A DNA stretch of 64,000 nucleotides from Sphingosinicella xenopeptidilytica (GTDB lineage: Bacteria; Pseudomonadota; Alphaproteobacteria; Sphingomonadales; Sphingomonadaceae). The notes under the pieces are model-generated. The model was given only the letters and a program-made list of their open reading frames with translations, was not told the DNA's origin and ran no database searches. The position numbers were made by a program, and so were the translations under genes. Shown here piece after piece: positions 52,102 to 63,400 of this stretch; the first letter of the stretch is position 1, and each line of letters opens with the position of its first letter. Location of the stretch: the NCBI RefSeq assembly GCF_042676985.1, contig NZ_JBHTIK010000005.1:310001-374000 (forward strand), given 5' to 3'.

Positions 52102-52979
52102 GGCGCGCTGCGGTTCTCGCGTTCGCACTGCTGTCGGCGTGCGGCGTGCGCGGAGAGAATGCTGCGTGCGGGATTCCCGCGGACAGGCTCGGCGTTTTCG
52201 TTGATGTGCCCGAGGGGCGCTTCATCAAGGGCGCCGCGCCGCGCTACCCCGAGGAGCGGCCCGAGCTGTCGCTGCATGTCGGCGCGTTCCGCATTCAGGC
52301 GCACGAGGTCACGAACGATCAGTTCGCGGCGTTCGTGAAGGCCACCGGCTATCTCACCGATGCCGAACGCACGGCGGGTGATGCCGATGGCGGATCGGCG
52401 GTGTTCACGGCGCCCGAAGGCGGCGAGAGTCGGCCGTGGAAGCTGGTGCAGGGCGCGACGTGGCGAACGCCGGAAGGGCCGGGCTCGGACATCGCCGGGC
52501 ATGGCCGCGATCCCGTCGTGCACGTCTCCCCCGCCGATGCGGCCGCCTATGCGGCGTGGGCGGGCGGGCGCCTGCCGAGCGAGGTCGAGTGGGAATATGC
52601 CGCATCGCTCGGCCTGCCGAAGGGCGGCGATCAGGAAGCGGGCGCCTATGCACCCGGTGCGCGGCCGGTCGCCAACACCTGGCAGGGCCTGTTTCCCGAG
52701 GAACAGAAAGCCGCCGACGGCTTCGCCGGCCGCGCCCCCGTCGGCTGCTTTCCGCCGAGCCGCATCGGCCTTTACGACATGATCGGCAACGTCTGGGAGA
52801 TCACCGACACGCCTTGGGGCGAAGGCGCGCAGACGATCAAGGGCGGCTCCTATCTCTGCTCGGAAAACTTCTGCCGCCGCTACCGCCCCGCCGCCCGCCA
52901 GTCGCAGGAGGCTCACTTCTCCGCAAGCCACGTCGGCTTCCGCATCGTCAAAGACGCACCGTCTCAGTTGGGCCAGTAG
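52098..52979 (+). CDS. Formylglycine-generating enzyme (SUMF1/FGE family lipoprotein)
   Basis: 293 residues from GTG 52098 (GTGA overlap with TetR). Signal peptide with lipobox LLSAC (Cys15), so it is a membrane-anchored periplasmic protein. FGE-sulfatase domain: VPEGRFIKGAAPRYPEE, EVTNDQFAAFVKATGYLTDAER, RLPSEVEWEYAAS, YDMIGNVWEITD, and the catalytic pair Cys254/Cys259 in GSYLCSENFCRRYRPAAR, which marks a true FGE rather than a generic SUMF1 protein. It oxidises the cysteine of CxPSR in sulfatases to formylglycine using copper and oxygen. The gene overlaps the convergent sulfatase by 16 bp, and both sulfatases here carry CAPSR. Confidence 0.93.
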   Translation: MRRAAVLAFALLSACGVRGENAACGIPADRLGVFVDVPEGRFIKGAAPRYPEERPELSLHVGAFRIQAHEVTNDQFAAFVKATGYLTDAERTAGDADGGSAVFTAPEGGESRPWKLVQGATWRTPEGPGSDIAGHGRDPVVHVSPADAAAYAAWAGGRLPSEVEWEYAASLGLPKGGDQEAGAYAPGARPVANTWQGLFPEEQKAADGFAGRAPVGCFPPSRIGLYDMIGNVWEITDTPWGEGAQTIKGGSYLCSENFCRRYRPAARQSQEAHFSASHVGFRIVKDAPSQLGQ

Positions 52980-54613
52980 ATAAATTCATCCCGGGGACGG
53001 GCGCGCTCGGCGAGCGTCTTGTCGATCGCAACCGGTGCCTCGACCGTATGCGGATAGAGCGGCGCCCGCCCGGCCTTGCGGTGCGCATCGAGCAGCGCCG
53101 TCATCGCCGCGACCCGCGCCGGTTCGCCGTCGGCGAGATTGACCTTTTCGGTGGGATCGGCGGCAAGGTCGAACAGCCACGTCTTCTTGGGCCGTTCCGT
53201 CACCTGCAGCTTCCAGTCGCCCTGCCGCACCACGCGGTAGTAGGCGCTCTGCCAGAACAGCGCGTCGTCGGTGCGCGCCGGGGTTTCGGGCGCGAGCAGG
53301 TTGACGCCGTCGATGGCGACACCGACGGGGAGCGGCGCGCCCGCCGCTGCGGCGAAGGTCGGCATCAGATCGATATGCCCGGCGGGCTTTTGGATGCGCG
53401 TGCCAGGCGCGATGCGGGCGGGCCAGCGCATGAACAGCGGTACGCGGATGCCGCCCTCGAACATCGTCAGCTTCCAGCCGCGATAGGGCGCATTGATGTC
53501 GGGCAGGCCGACATAGCCCGCGCCGCCGTTGTCGCTCGAAAACACCACGATCGTATTCTCGTCGAGGCCTTCGTCCTTCAGCGTCGCGAGCACGCGGCCG
53601 ACGCTCCGGTCGAGCGAGCGGACCATCGCGGCATAGACGCGCAGCCGATGCGGCTTGATATCGCCCACCGCCTCATAATCGGCGCGCGTCGCCTGCAGCG
53701 GCGTGTGCACGCCCCAGTGCGCGAGATAGAGGAAGAATGGCCGGTTGCGGTTGGCGCGGATCACCTTCACGGCCTCGTCGGTCCAGTAATCGGCAAGGTA
53801 GCCGCCGGGCGCGAACAGCGGGCCTTCGTTGAACGAGGCGGCATATTGCATCCGCGCCCACAGGAACCGGTCGATCGGATCGAAATCGAGCTTCGCGTTG
53901 ACGACGCTGGAATCGTCCTCCGGCAGATGGAGCCCGCTCGCCATCAGCAGGCTTTCGTCGAAGCCCTGCGCGTTCGCGCCGAATTCCTTGCCGCTGCCGA
54001 GGTGCCACTTGCCGATGTGGACCGTGTGATAACCCGCGCCTTTCAGGATTTCGGCGATGGTAATTTCCGAACCCGGCAGGCCCTGTTCGTCGAAGCTCGG
54101 CACCTTGTCGTCAGCGTCGCGGTTCCAGTCGACGGGCGGCAGACCGGAGCGCTCATTGTCCGAGAACATCGCCACCATCCGCCCCATGCCGTCCGGCGTC
54201 GGCGTGAATTCGAATCCGGTGCGCGTCGGGTAGCGGCCGGTCAGGATCATCGCGCGCGAGGGCGCGCAACTCGCCGTCCCGGCATAGGCCTGCGCGAACA
54301 GCGCGCCTTCCTTCGCCAGCCGGTCGATGTTCGGCGTCGGCACGCGTCCGCCCGCGACACCGCCGCCGAACGCCGAGATGTCGTTGATGCCAAGGTCGTC
54401 GGTGAGGATGAAGACGATGTTGGGTGGGCGGTCTCCCGCGGGTGCCGCCGCCGGACCCTCATTCCACGCGACGGGGCTGTAGGGCGCGATGTCGCGGTCC
54501 TTGGCGAGCGTGGTGACGAGCCACAGGATCACCTCCTTGCGGTTCAGCCACGCTGCCCCACCGAGTACGACGAGCAGTACCGCTGCACCGACAAGGGCCG
54601 AACGTTTTTTCAT
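52964..54613 (-). CDS. Sulfatase, membrane-anchored (type I, formylglycine)
   Basis: 549 residues from ATG 54613. An N-terminal hydrophobic segment (~6-22) anchors or exports it. Type I sulfatase: metal-binding Asp72-Asp73 in FILTDDLGIND, Cys116 in CAPSRAMILTGRYPTR (to formylglycine), GKWHLGSG, SDNGGAGY and the C-terminal subdomain. Hydrolyses a sulfate ester in the periplasm. Last gene of the sulfatase-GST-sulfatase operon, ATGA overlap with the GST gene. Confidence 0.93.
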   Translation of the reverse strand: MKKRSALVGAAVLLVVLGGAAWLNRKEVILWLVTTLAKDRDIAPYSPVAWNEGPAAAPAGDRPPNIVFILTDDLGINDISAFGGGVAGGRVPTPNIDRLAKEGALFAQAYAGTASCAPSRAMILTGRYPTRTGFEFTPTPDGMGRMVAMFSDNERSGLPPVDWNRDADDKVPSFDEQGLPGSEITIAEILKGAGYHTVHIGKWHLGSGKEFGANAQGFDESLLMASGLHLPEDDSSVVNAKLDFDPIDRFLWARMQYAASFNEGPLFAPGGYLADYWTDEAVKVIRANRNRPFFLYLAHWGVHTPLQATRADYEAVGDIKPHRLRVYAAMVRSLDRSVGRVLATLKDEGLDENTIVVFSSDNGGAGYVGLPDINAPYRGWKLTMFEGGIRVPLFMRWPARIAPGTRIQKPAGHIDLMPTFAAAAGAPLPVGVAIDGVNLLAPETPARTDDALFWQSAYYRVVRQGDWKLQVTERPKKTWLFDLAADPTEKVNLADGEPARVAAMTALLDAHRKAGRAPLYPHTVEAPVAIDKTLAERARPRDEFIYWPN

Positions 54614-55632
54614 GGCAGAAGCGCTTCGCATCCGGTGCGATCGAGGAGCGTCCGCACCGCCGCCTGATCATCCGTCCCAAGTGCTGCGAAGGCCTCGCGT
54701 ATCCACTGCAGACATTTCGCCTGATAGGGGAAGACCGGCTGCGTCCACGCGCGTCCATCGATTTCCGTCTGCACGATCTCGGCGCCCGCCATCACCGCTT
54801 TCGCGTTCGCGATCAGAAATGGCGCGTACACCCGCCCGATCTCGCTTAGCAGCGGGCGCAGCATGGTCATCTCGTCGCGCGAAAACCAGTCGGCGGTGGT
54901 CGGCTCGACACCGGAGAGATCCTCGACACGGTCGAGCCACGCGCGCACGCGCGGCGCGGTCTGCGCGGCAATCGCGGCGGAGGTCGGCTCGATCACGGCA
55001 AGCTGCGCGAGCTGTCCGTGGATGGCGAAATCGGCAGAAGACGGCCGCGCGCCGAGCACATAGCCGCGCCCCGCGATCAGCGCATCGAGAACGGCAAGGA
55101 AACGCCGATAGCTGTGTTCGATCGTTTCCCCGGTCGTGTCGTTCGAACCGACCACGTAAAGTCGGCTGATCTGCCGGTCGGCGAACATATCCGCCGTCTG
55201 TGCGGCGGTTTCCGCGTGCATTGTCGGGGCCATCCAGAACACCAGCAGCGGCGCGGCATTCGCGGCATCCTCTGCGAACGCCCATCGGTAATGGAACATG
55301 GCCTTGGTCAGCCATTCGTCCGCATAGTCCTCGATCAGGTGATTGAGGAACGCCAGAACCGGATCGGCGGGAATCGCCTCGCGTCCCTTATGCTCCGCTT
55401 CCAGCCGCCGGATGATCGGCGAGGAATCCACGGCAGGCTCCAGCGTACCGTCGGCCAAAGGGAAATACACCGTTGGCAGCAGCTTCACCTTCGGCGCCGG
55501 AAGGCCTTCGGGCGGCTGCATGTGGCTGCCCCAGAGGATCGCGTGGGGTATGCGCCTGTACCGGAGCAGCGCGATCATCTTGCGCGTATAGGGCGAGCCC
55601 GGGGCGCCCAGCAGCCGGAGCGGTTCGGTCAA
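54610..55632 (-). CDS. Glutathione S-transferase-like protein
   Basis: 340 residues from a TTG at 55632 that overlaps the upstream sulfatase stop (TTGA), 5 nt after GGAGGT. N-terminal thioredoxin-like GST domain (LRLLGAPGSPYTRKMIALLRYRRIPHAI, residues ~4-80), then the helical C domain; at 340 residues it exceeds the usual ~210 and carries a helical extension (~220-340). No signal peptide. The placement between two exported sulfatases with overlapping starts and stops is unusual and suggests a shared substrate route. Confidence 0.82.
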   Translation of the reverse strand: MTEPLRLLGAPGSPYTRKMIALLRYRRIPHAILWGSHMQPPEGLPAPKVKLLPTVYFPLADGTLEPAVDSSPIIRRLEAEHKGREAIPADPVLAFLNHLIEDYADEWLTKAMFHYRWAFAEDAANAAPLLVFWMAPTMHAETAAQTADMFADRQISRLYVVGSNDTTGETIEHSYRRFLAVLDALIAGRGYVLGARPSSADFAIHGQLAQLAVIEPTSAAIAAQTAPRVRAWLDRVEDLSGVEPTTADWFSRDEMTMLRPLLSEIGRVYAPFLIANAKAVMAGAEIVQTEIDGRAWTQPVFPYQAKCLQWIREAFAALGTDDQAAVRTLLDRTGCEALLP

Positions 55633-57398
55633 GCGGACCTCCGTTTGCGTTTCCTGAAAAGCCGTGCGGCAACGGCGATAACGGCCACGATCGCAAGCAG
55701 GATGCCGCCGAGCGCCCATCCGTGATGCTTCAGGATCTTGATGCGCGTGTTGAGCGTGATCTGCCGGAACGGATCGTAGCCTTCCGGGATATCCAGCACG
55801 CCCATGGATTTCGCATAAGCTTGGTAGTCGGCGAGCATCGATTGGACCCGCGCCGGTTCGGCCGCGCTGAGATCGCGTGTTTCGCCGGGGTCACGGCTGA
55901 GATCGTAAAGCTTCCACGTACCATCGCCGTGCGGCGGCAGGTTGCGCACGAGCTTGAAGTCGCCGCGATAGAGCGCCGCGTTTCCGGAAACCTCCATGCC
56001 GATCGGCGTGTCCGGCGAGTAGACATGATCCGCCGTGCCGCTCAGCACGGGCCTCAGGCTGCGCCCCGTCATGGCCTTGCCGCCGCTACCCTCTATACCC
56101 GCGATGTCGAGCAGCGTCGGCGCAACATCGGTGACGAAGGCGGCGGCGGAAACACGCGGTTGTGGCACGATGCCCGGGCCGGACACGATGAACGGCACGC
56201 GCAGCCCACCTTCGGATGCGTAGAATTTGAAAAGGCTGTGCGGCGCTGCCGCGGCGGTTGCCCACTCCGGGCCGATCGAGACGAACGAGCCTTTCTCGCC
56301 CAGCCGGTCCAGATTCTGGTTGTAGCCGTTCATCCGCATCCAGAGCGGGAAACCGCGCTGGCTGACCGGTTCGTTCGGTTCCGGCCCGTTGTCGGAGGTC
56401 ACGACGAACACGGTATTCTGAAGCACGCCGCGCTTTTCGAGATAGGCGATCAGGCGGCCGATATGATGGTCCATCGCCTCGATCATGCCCGCATTCACCG
56501 CCATGCTCTTCGCCAGCAGGCGACGCTCGGGATCGGGAAGTGTGTTCCATTCTCGCAATCCGGTGGGCTTGGCGGCTAGCGGTGCGCCTTCGGGAATCAG
56601 ACCCATCGCCTGCGCGCGCTGCCAGCGCGCCTCGCGGATGTTGTCCCAGCCCTTGTCGTAGACCCTCTCGTAATGCGCTGTGTAGGTGCGGGGTGCCTGC
56701 ACGGGGATATGCACCGCCTGAAACGCCAAATAGGCAAAGAACGGATCATTCCCGCCTTGATCCGCCAGATAGTCGATCATCCGGTCGACGATGAATTCGG
56801 ATGAATAGAAGTCGGCGGGCAGCGTCGCCGGCTTGCCGTCCTCGAACCACGGTGCCGTATCGTAATACGGCATGTAGGGCTTCTGCTCCCAGTTATCGGC
56901 ACCGGAAGCATCGAGTGCGAACGACTTCTGGAAGCCGTGCGACGGCGGCAGTTCCCCTTTGCCGCTGCCGAGGTGCCACTTGCCGGTCATGTAGGTGCGG
57001 TAACCCGCGCGCCGCAGCCGCTCCGCGACCGTGATCGCATCGGGTTCGAGCCGGAGGCCGTAGCCCGGCTTCCCCGCGTGCTCCGGCGGCAGCACCTCGG
57101 GAATGGTGGCGACGCCGTTCCGGTGGTTGTCGATGCCGGTAAGCAGCATCGCCCGCGACGGCGCGCAGAGCGGCGAGGTGCGGTAGTGGGTGAACAGCGT
57201 GCCCGCACCCGCGAGCCGGTCGATATTGGGTGTGCGCGCCTCGCCGCCATAGGCGCCGAAGTCCATCAGCGCCGCATCGTCGACAAGGATGAGCACGAAG
57301 TTGGGGCGCGGTTGCGGATGCTGCGCGCGGGCGGGCGCATAGGCCGCCATGACGGCGAAGCCCACCCAAAGCCAGCACCGCAGCCCGCCCAGCCGCAT
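55629..57398 (-). CDS. Arylsulfatase-type sulfatase with C-terminal membrane anchor
   Basis: 589 residues from ATG 57398, 5 nt after AAGGGGG; GTG 57404 is an alternative. Signal peptide (WLWVGFAVMAAYAPARAQ), metal-binding Asp40-Asp41, Cys78 in CAPSRAMLLTGIDNH, GKWHLGSG, TSDNGPEPNE, and a C-terminal membrane helix followed by RKRKRR (ILLAIVAVIAVAARLF), so it is held on the periplasmic face. First gene of the operon; 78 bp after the adhesin stop. Confidence 0.93.
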   Translation of the reverse strand: MRLGGLRCWLWVGFAVMAAYAPARAQHPQPRPNFVLILVDDAALMDFGAYGGEARTPNIDRLAGAGTLFTHYRTSPLCAPSRAMLLTGIDNHRNGVATIPEVLPPEHAGKPGYGLRLEPDAITVAERLRRAGYRTYMTGKWHLGSGKGELPPSHGFQKSFALDASGADNWEQKPYMPYYDTAPWFEDGKPATLPADFYSSEFIVDRMIDYLADQGGNDPFFAYLAFQAVHIPVQAPRTYTAHYERVYDKGWDNIREARWQRAQAMGLIPEGAPLAAKPTGLREWNTLPDPERRLLAKSMAVNAGMIEAMDHHIGRLIAYLEKRGVLQNTVFVVTSDNGPEPNEPVSQRGFPLWMRMNGYNQNLDRLGEKGSFVSIGPEWATAAAAPHSLFKFYASEGGLRVPFIVSGPGIVPQPRVSAAAFVTDVAPTLLDIAGIEGSGGKAMTGRSLRPVLSGTADHVYSPDTPIGMEVSGNAALYRGDFKLVRNLPPHGDGTWKLYDLSRDPGETRDLSAAEPARVQSMLADYQAYAKSMGVLDIPEGYDPFRQITLNTRIKILKHHGWALGGILLAIVAVIAVAARLFRKRKRRSA

Positions 57399-57447
57399 CG
57401 ACACCCCCCTTGGACAGCCCCTCGTGTCCCGCTGTCACTCAACAATA

Positions 57448-57464
57448 TGACACTAGGACTGTCA
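57448..57464. promoter_or_regulatory. Palindrome before the sulfatase operon
   Basis: TGACACTAGGACTGTCA: 5-bp arms TGACA/TGTCA with 7-bp spacer. A third half site TGTCAC lies at 57433-57438. On the minus strand TTGACA (57465-57460) is a possible -35, without a convincing -10. Candidate repressor site. Confidence 0.4.
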
Positions 57465-57475
57465 ATTTAAGGCGT

Positions 57476-60400
57476 CTATTGCGCAAAACGTGAGGGACTG
57501 CCCAGGCAGTAGAGCGTGCGGCCGCTCATGTTGAGCTGGAGGTACGGAAGCAGGCGCTGCCCGCGTGTGCGGTTCCCCGGATCGGAGCAGAACGGTCCGC
57601 GGCCATCCGGTGCCGCCGCTTCGCCGACCCCCATGTCCGCGTAGCCGGAGAGCATGTGCAGCGTGGGTGCCGGTGCGATCGAAACGAGGCCGCCGAAACC
57701 GTCGCTGCCGCTGAGGCTGCCGGGCACGTGCTGGATGCGGTCCTGATCGTAGGGCGCGATCAGGTGGCCGGTCACGGTAAGCGTGCCGGGCGTGTAAGCG
57801 AGCACGTAGTTCGACGCAAATCCCCCCGACGCCTCGATCGCATAGTGCCCGACGAGCGAGTCACCCACCGCAGCCGTAAAGAACGTCACGCCGCTCACCA
57901 CAGACGCATTGTCACCCTCGGCGAGGCCGACAAGGTGATAGGTGAACGTCGGATTGGGCTGGAAGCGCGCACGGGACTGGTCGTCGACAACCACCGTCAG
58001 CGCCTTCGCGGAAACGTTCGTGGTGAGGCCGCCGAGCAGGCCGTCGTCCAGAGCGAGATCATAATTGCCCGCATCCTCGCCCGACAGCGAAACCCCGCCC
58101 ACGGTCACGCTCTTGCCGTTTCCGGCGTTGCGATCGGCAGCCAGCGCCTCGTAGTCGAACGCGACATTGTCGCCCGAAAGAATATCCGCGGTCGTGAAAT
58201 CGAGCGGTACGTTGCGCGTGCCGTCGTAGGTCTTTCCGACGGCCGCGATATCGGTGACCGTCAATGTCTTCCGGGCGATATCCGCGCTGAGGCCGAGCAG
58301 CAGCGCGGCATCGAGGCTGAGCGCGTAATTGCCCGCGTCCGCGCCGGTCAGCACCACCGCGCCGCCGGTGACGCCGATCGCCTTGCCCGCGCCGGCATTC
58401 TTGTCGCCGAACAGCGCCTCGTAACCGAAGCCGACCGTGTCGCCGCTGACGATGTCGTCGGTGACGAAGGCGAGGTCGGCATCGCGCGAACCGTTGTAAG
58501 TTTTCGCAAGCGCAAGCACGTCCGTGATGCTGAGCGTTTTCGCGGTGATGTCCGCCGAAAGGCTGCCGAGCAGCGCGGGATCGAGCACGACGACATAATT
58601 GTCCGCATCCGCGCCGCTCAGGCTGATGCCATCCACCACCGTGACGGGTTTTCCGGCGCCTACGTTCTTGTCCGCAAAGCGCGCATCGTAGCCGAACGCC
58701 GCATCATCGCCGCCGACAAGTCCTGTCGCGGTGATCGTCAGCGCGGCCGTCGTTGTTCCGTCGTAAACCTTGTCGAGCGCCGCAACGGCGGTGATGTTCA
58801 GCGTCCTTGCGGCGATGTCGATCGCAAGGCCCGAGAGCAAAGCGGGATCGAAGCCGATATCGTAGTTGTCCGCATCGGCACCGCTGAGGGACATAGTGTC
58901 CCCGGTGACCGTCACGGCCTTGCCGGTTCCGGCATTTCCGTCCGCCGCGAGTGCCTCGTAGAGGAAACCGATGTCGTCGCCGGCAACCAGGTCGCCCGTC
59001 GTGAAGTCGAGTGTCACGTTTCGGTTGCCGTCGTACGTCTTGTCCACCGCTGCGGCGGTATCCAGAGTCAGCGTCTTCCGGTCGATGTCGGCCGTGAGCT
59101 CAGCGAGCAATGCGCCATCGAGGACAAGAACATAGTTTCCGCCATCCGCGCCCGAGAGCGAAACGTCGGAGGCGGTCACGCCCTTGCCCACGCCGGCATT
59201 CTTGTCCGCGAAGTTCGCCGTGTAATCGAACGTCACCGTGTCGCCGGAGAGAATGTCGGCAGTCGCGAACGAAAGTCCGGCCGATGTGCCGCCGTCGTAG
59301 ATCTTGTCGAGTGCGCCGACGCCGCTCACCGTCAGTGTTCGTGCCGTAATATCCGCTGCGAGCGCGGACACGTCACCCGGATCGAGCGCAAGCGTGTAGT
59401 TCGCGGCATCCGTTCCCGTGAGCGTCACACTGCCGGTCAGGCTGACGGCCTTGCCCGTCCCGGCCACCTTGTCGGCGAATTGCGCGTCGTAGGCGAATGT
59501 CACCGAATCCCCGGTCACGATGTCGCCAGTGGAGAAGGTGAGGGCGGCGTCGCGCGTCCCATCATAGATCTTGCCGTCCGCCGTGACGCCCGCATTCAGC
59601 GTACGCGGCGAGATCGTCGCATTGGCGATCGTCGGCTGCGTCAGCGTATAATTCCCGGCGTCGGCGCCGATGAGTGTGTAGCCCGATGCGGCGACGCTCC
59701 ACGTCCCCGCGTTTTTGCTCGCGAACAGCCCCGAACCCGCCGAGAATGCGACATCGTCGCCGCTAACCGTGCCGACGAGGGCACCTCCCGAAAGCACGGC
59801 GTCCGCAACGCCGTCGTAAGTCTTGCCCGCGGCGATGACACCGGACAGGCTGAGTGACTTTGCGGTAATCGTCGCATCGGTCACTGCCGGTTGCGTCAGC
59901 GTGTAGTTACCGGCATCGTCGCCGGTGAGCGTGTAGCCCGACGCGGTGACGTTCCACGTGCCGGCATTCCTGCTCGCAAACACGCCGCTACCGGACGCGA
60001 ACGACACATCATCGCTGCCGACGGTGCCGACAAGCATTCCGCCCGAAAGGTCCGCATTGCTGTTCCCGTCGTATTCCTTGCCCGCGGCGCTTACCCCGGA
60101 AAGCGTGATGGCTTTCGGGACGATCGTCGCGTTCGCGACCGTCGGCTGCGTCAGCGTATAGTTTCCGGCGTCGTCACCCGACAGCGCATAACCGGTAGCT
60201 GTAACCGACCAGGTTCCGGCATTGCGGCTTCCGAATACGCCGGAGCCCGAGACGAACGAAACGTCTTCGCTTCCCACCACGCCGAAGAGCGCGCCGCCGG
60301 AAAGATCGGCGTCGGTGTCGCCGTCATAGTCCTTGCCCGCCGCAGTGACGCCGGAAAGCGTGAGAGCCTTTGCCGAAATCGTTGCGGTCGCGACAGCGGG

Positions 60401-63400
60401 CTGTGTGAGCGTGTAATTGCCGGCGTCATCACCGGTGAGCATATAGCCCGACGCAGTAACACTCCATGTGCCCACGTTCTTGCTGGAAAACAGCCCCGAA
60501 CCCTCGGCGAATTCGACATCCTCGCTGCCGACGATACCGACCAGCGACCCACCGGAGAGGTCTGCATCGGCATCGCCGTCATAATCCTTGCCCGCAGCGG
60601 TCACGCCGGTCAGCGTGAGAGCTTTTGCCGAGATCGCCGCATTGGCGATCGTCGGCTGCGTCAGCGTGTAGTTGTCTGCATCGTCACCGGTGAGCGCATA
60701 GCCGGTTGCCGTGATCGTCCACGTCCCGACATTTTTGCTCGCGAATGTACCGCTTCCTCCCGAGAATTCGACATCCTCGCTGCCGACGATACCGACCAGA
60801 GACCCGCCGGAGAGGTCGGCATCGGCATCGCCGTCATAATCCTTGCCCGCAGCAGTCACGCCGGTCAGCGTGAGAACCTTTGCCGAGATCGTCGCATTGG
60901 CGATGGTGGGTTGGGTGAGTTCATAGTTCGCGGCGTCGCTGCCGGAGAGGGTGTAGCCCGTGGCGGTCACCACCCATGTTCCGACATTTTTGCTCGCGAA
61001 CGCGCCCGCGCCCGCGGTGAATTCGACATCGTCGCTGCCGACCACCCCGTCCAGCGCGCCGCCGGAAAGGTCGGCGTCGTCATCGCCGTCGTAATCCTTC
61101 CCCGCCGCGGTCACGCCGGTGATCGTCAATGTTTTCGGCGTCACGGTCAGCGTACCGGTGGAGGAGGGGGTACCGAACGCATAGCCGGCGCTGCTTGCAA
61201 GCGTGCCGTTGGCTATGCTGATGGCATAGGGTGATCCGGCGACATTCGCGGCCGCTGCGGCGCCGCTCGAACTGAATTCGGGGACGCCGGAAATGCCGAG
61301 ATCGCTCAGTGTCTCCTGCGTCCACACGCTTTGATAGCTGGATGCGGATACGATACCGGAAATGCTGTAATTGATGCCGCGCGTCGGTGTCGGGAATGTA
61401 TATTCGGTTCCATAGGTCTTGCTGTCGGAGAAGCTCGTTGAAACTGTGAGCGTAGGCTGATTGGCGAAGACGTAGCGGTTGCCGGAACCGACTGAGCCTG
61501 GAGTCAGCGTCAACTGTGTCTTCCCCCAGATCGGCAGATTGCCGCTGGCGAGATTGTTCAAGGTGCTGTTATCCGGATGGGTCAGGTAAATGATCCAGCG
61601 GCCGGTTGTGGACTGTACCGCCGTGCTGCCGGTCAGGTTGTTGAGGTCCTTGCCGGTGCCGCCACCTTTCGCCGCATCGACAACGATTGTGCCGCTGCCG
61701 CTTTGAACCTTTGTGCCCACGCCGGAAACGTAAAGCCCGTCGTTGCCCGTGCCGCCTGCGCTCACACCGCCCCGTGCGGTGATGGAGATATTGCCGGCGT
61801 CGCTTTTCAGGGCCTCGACAGCGTTCAGATACACGCCGTTGCGCTTGTTTCCGGTGCCGCTGCCACCCGTTCCCGAAACGATGATATCGGCGGCATTGGC
61901 ATCGCTGCCGGTGGACCTCACCTGCGTGCCGAGCCCGAGCTGGATGCCGTAGTGATGCGCATCCACGCCGTCCGATCCAGCGCCGCCCGTGCCGGTCATC
62001 GTGATGTCGCCGACGATGCTCTCGATGTAAGTATTGGGGCTCGAAAGATAGATTCCGATGTTTGTGTTCGTGGTCGCCGATGCGGCATCGCCGCCGCCCT
62101 GTCCGGAAAGCGTGATCTTCGCCGCGCCGGGCGTTGTGCCCGTCGATGCGATGTGCGCGCCTTCCAGAATATGGATGCCGTGATTGTTGGCGCTCCCTGC
62201 CGTCTCCGATCCTGTCCCGGTGATCGCGATGTCGCCGAACGCGCTTGTGATCGTCGCGGCCGCGCCCTGCAGGCTGACGCCCTGATTGTTCGCTGAAAGC
62301 GCGCCGGTGCCGCCGGCGTTGCCGATGACCGTGATCTTCGCCGCGTTGGCAGTGGTTCCGGTCGATTCGATTCGTGCGTCATTGATAAGGCGCACACCGA
62401 TGTTGTTGTTCGATGTCGATGCCACCGCGCCGGTGCCGGTCACGCTGATATCGCCGTCGATGCTGGTGATCGCCGCGCCGGTATCCGCCACGTAGACGCC
62501 AATGTTGGTCGCGCCGCTTCCGGTGCCGCCCGCCGCGCCGATAATCTCGATCGCCGCCGCGTCGTCTCCCGTGCCCGTGGACGCGATGGTGGCGCCGTCG
62601 TGGATATGCACGCCGTAATTCTGCGGCCCGGTGGAGGCGCCGCCGGTTCCCGAGATGAGCATGGCGCCGGAATTGCTGACGACGTCGGTGGCCGTGCCCT
62701 TCAGGTAGATGCCGATGTTCGTGCCGCTTGCGGCGGTGCCGCCCGTTCCGGTCAGCGTGAGCGTTCCGGCGCCCAGCGATTCGATGGTGCTGCCATCCAC
62801 GAATATGCCGTGGCTGATGCTTGCGCCGCCTTTGCCGAGCAGGCTGATGTTGCCGCCGCCTCCCGCTGCCGTGGAGATGCCGGCGCCCCCGGCCAGCTTG
62901 ATCGCTGCATCGCCCGAGCCTGTGCCCGTGCCGGCTTCGTTCGCCTTCAGCGTGATCGCTTCGAACGCGTCGCTGTCCGCTGTGTAGCTGTTCGCGAGCG
63001 TGCCACCGGAAAGCAGGATGCGCGCACCCGCCGTCAGGGCAAGCGTTGCCTTGCCGGTAACGAGCAGATCGGCACCGCTGTTCACCGTGATGTTGCCGAG
63101 TGTCGCCGAATAGGTCTGCGCGCCGCTCGTCGTCACGTCCTGATTGAAGTTCAGGCTGCTGGTCGCCTGCGTCGCGGTAAGGGAGACGCGTGTCGCCGTA
63201 ATTCCGGATACAGGGCCGATTGCACCGATTGTAAGCGCGCCTGCGCCGCCGTGCGTCAGCTCGATCACATCCGTGTCGGCGGCGAGTGTGCCGATGTCGT
63301 TTCCTGTGTTCGTCAGCGTGTAAGCACCGGTATCGTTCAGCAAGAGGAGTTGGGTGGCCGTGATTCCGGCGCTTTGGGTGGTCGCACCAGCGATATCCAG

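Noticed and set aside
58000..61135. Regular repeats that might suggest a CRISPR array
   Set aside because: The units are about 250-270 bp, translate into YDG domains and have no spacer structure.
57656..61234. Long plus-strand reading frames opposite the adhesin gene (733 and 447 residues)
   Set aside because: They mirror the repeat structure of the minus-strand gene, are Arg-rich and show no family signature or ribosome-binding site. They arise from GC-rich third positions.
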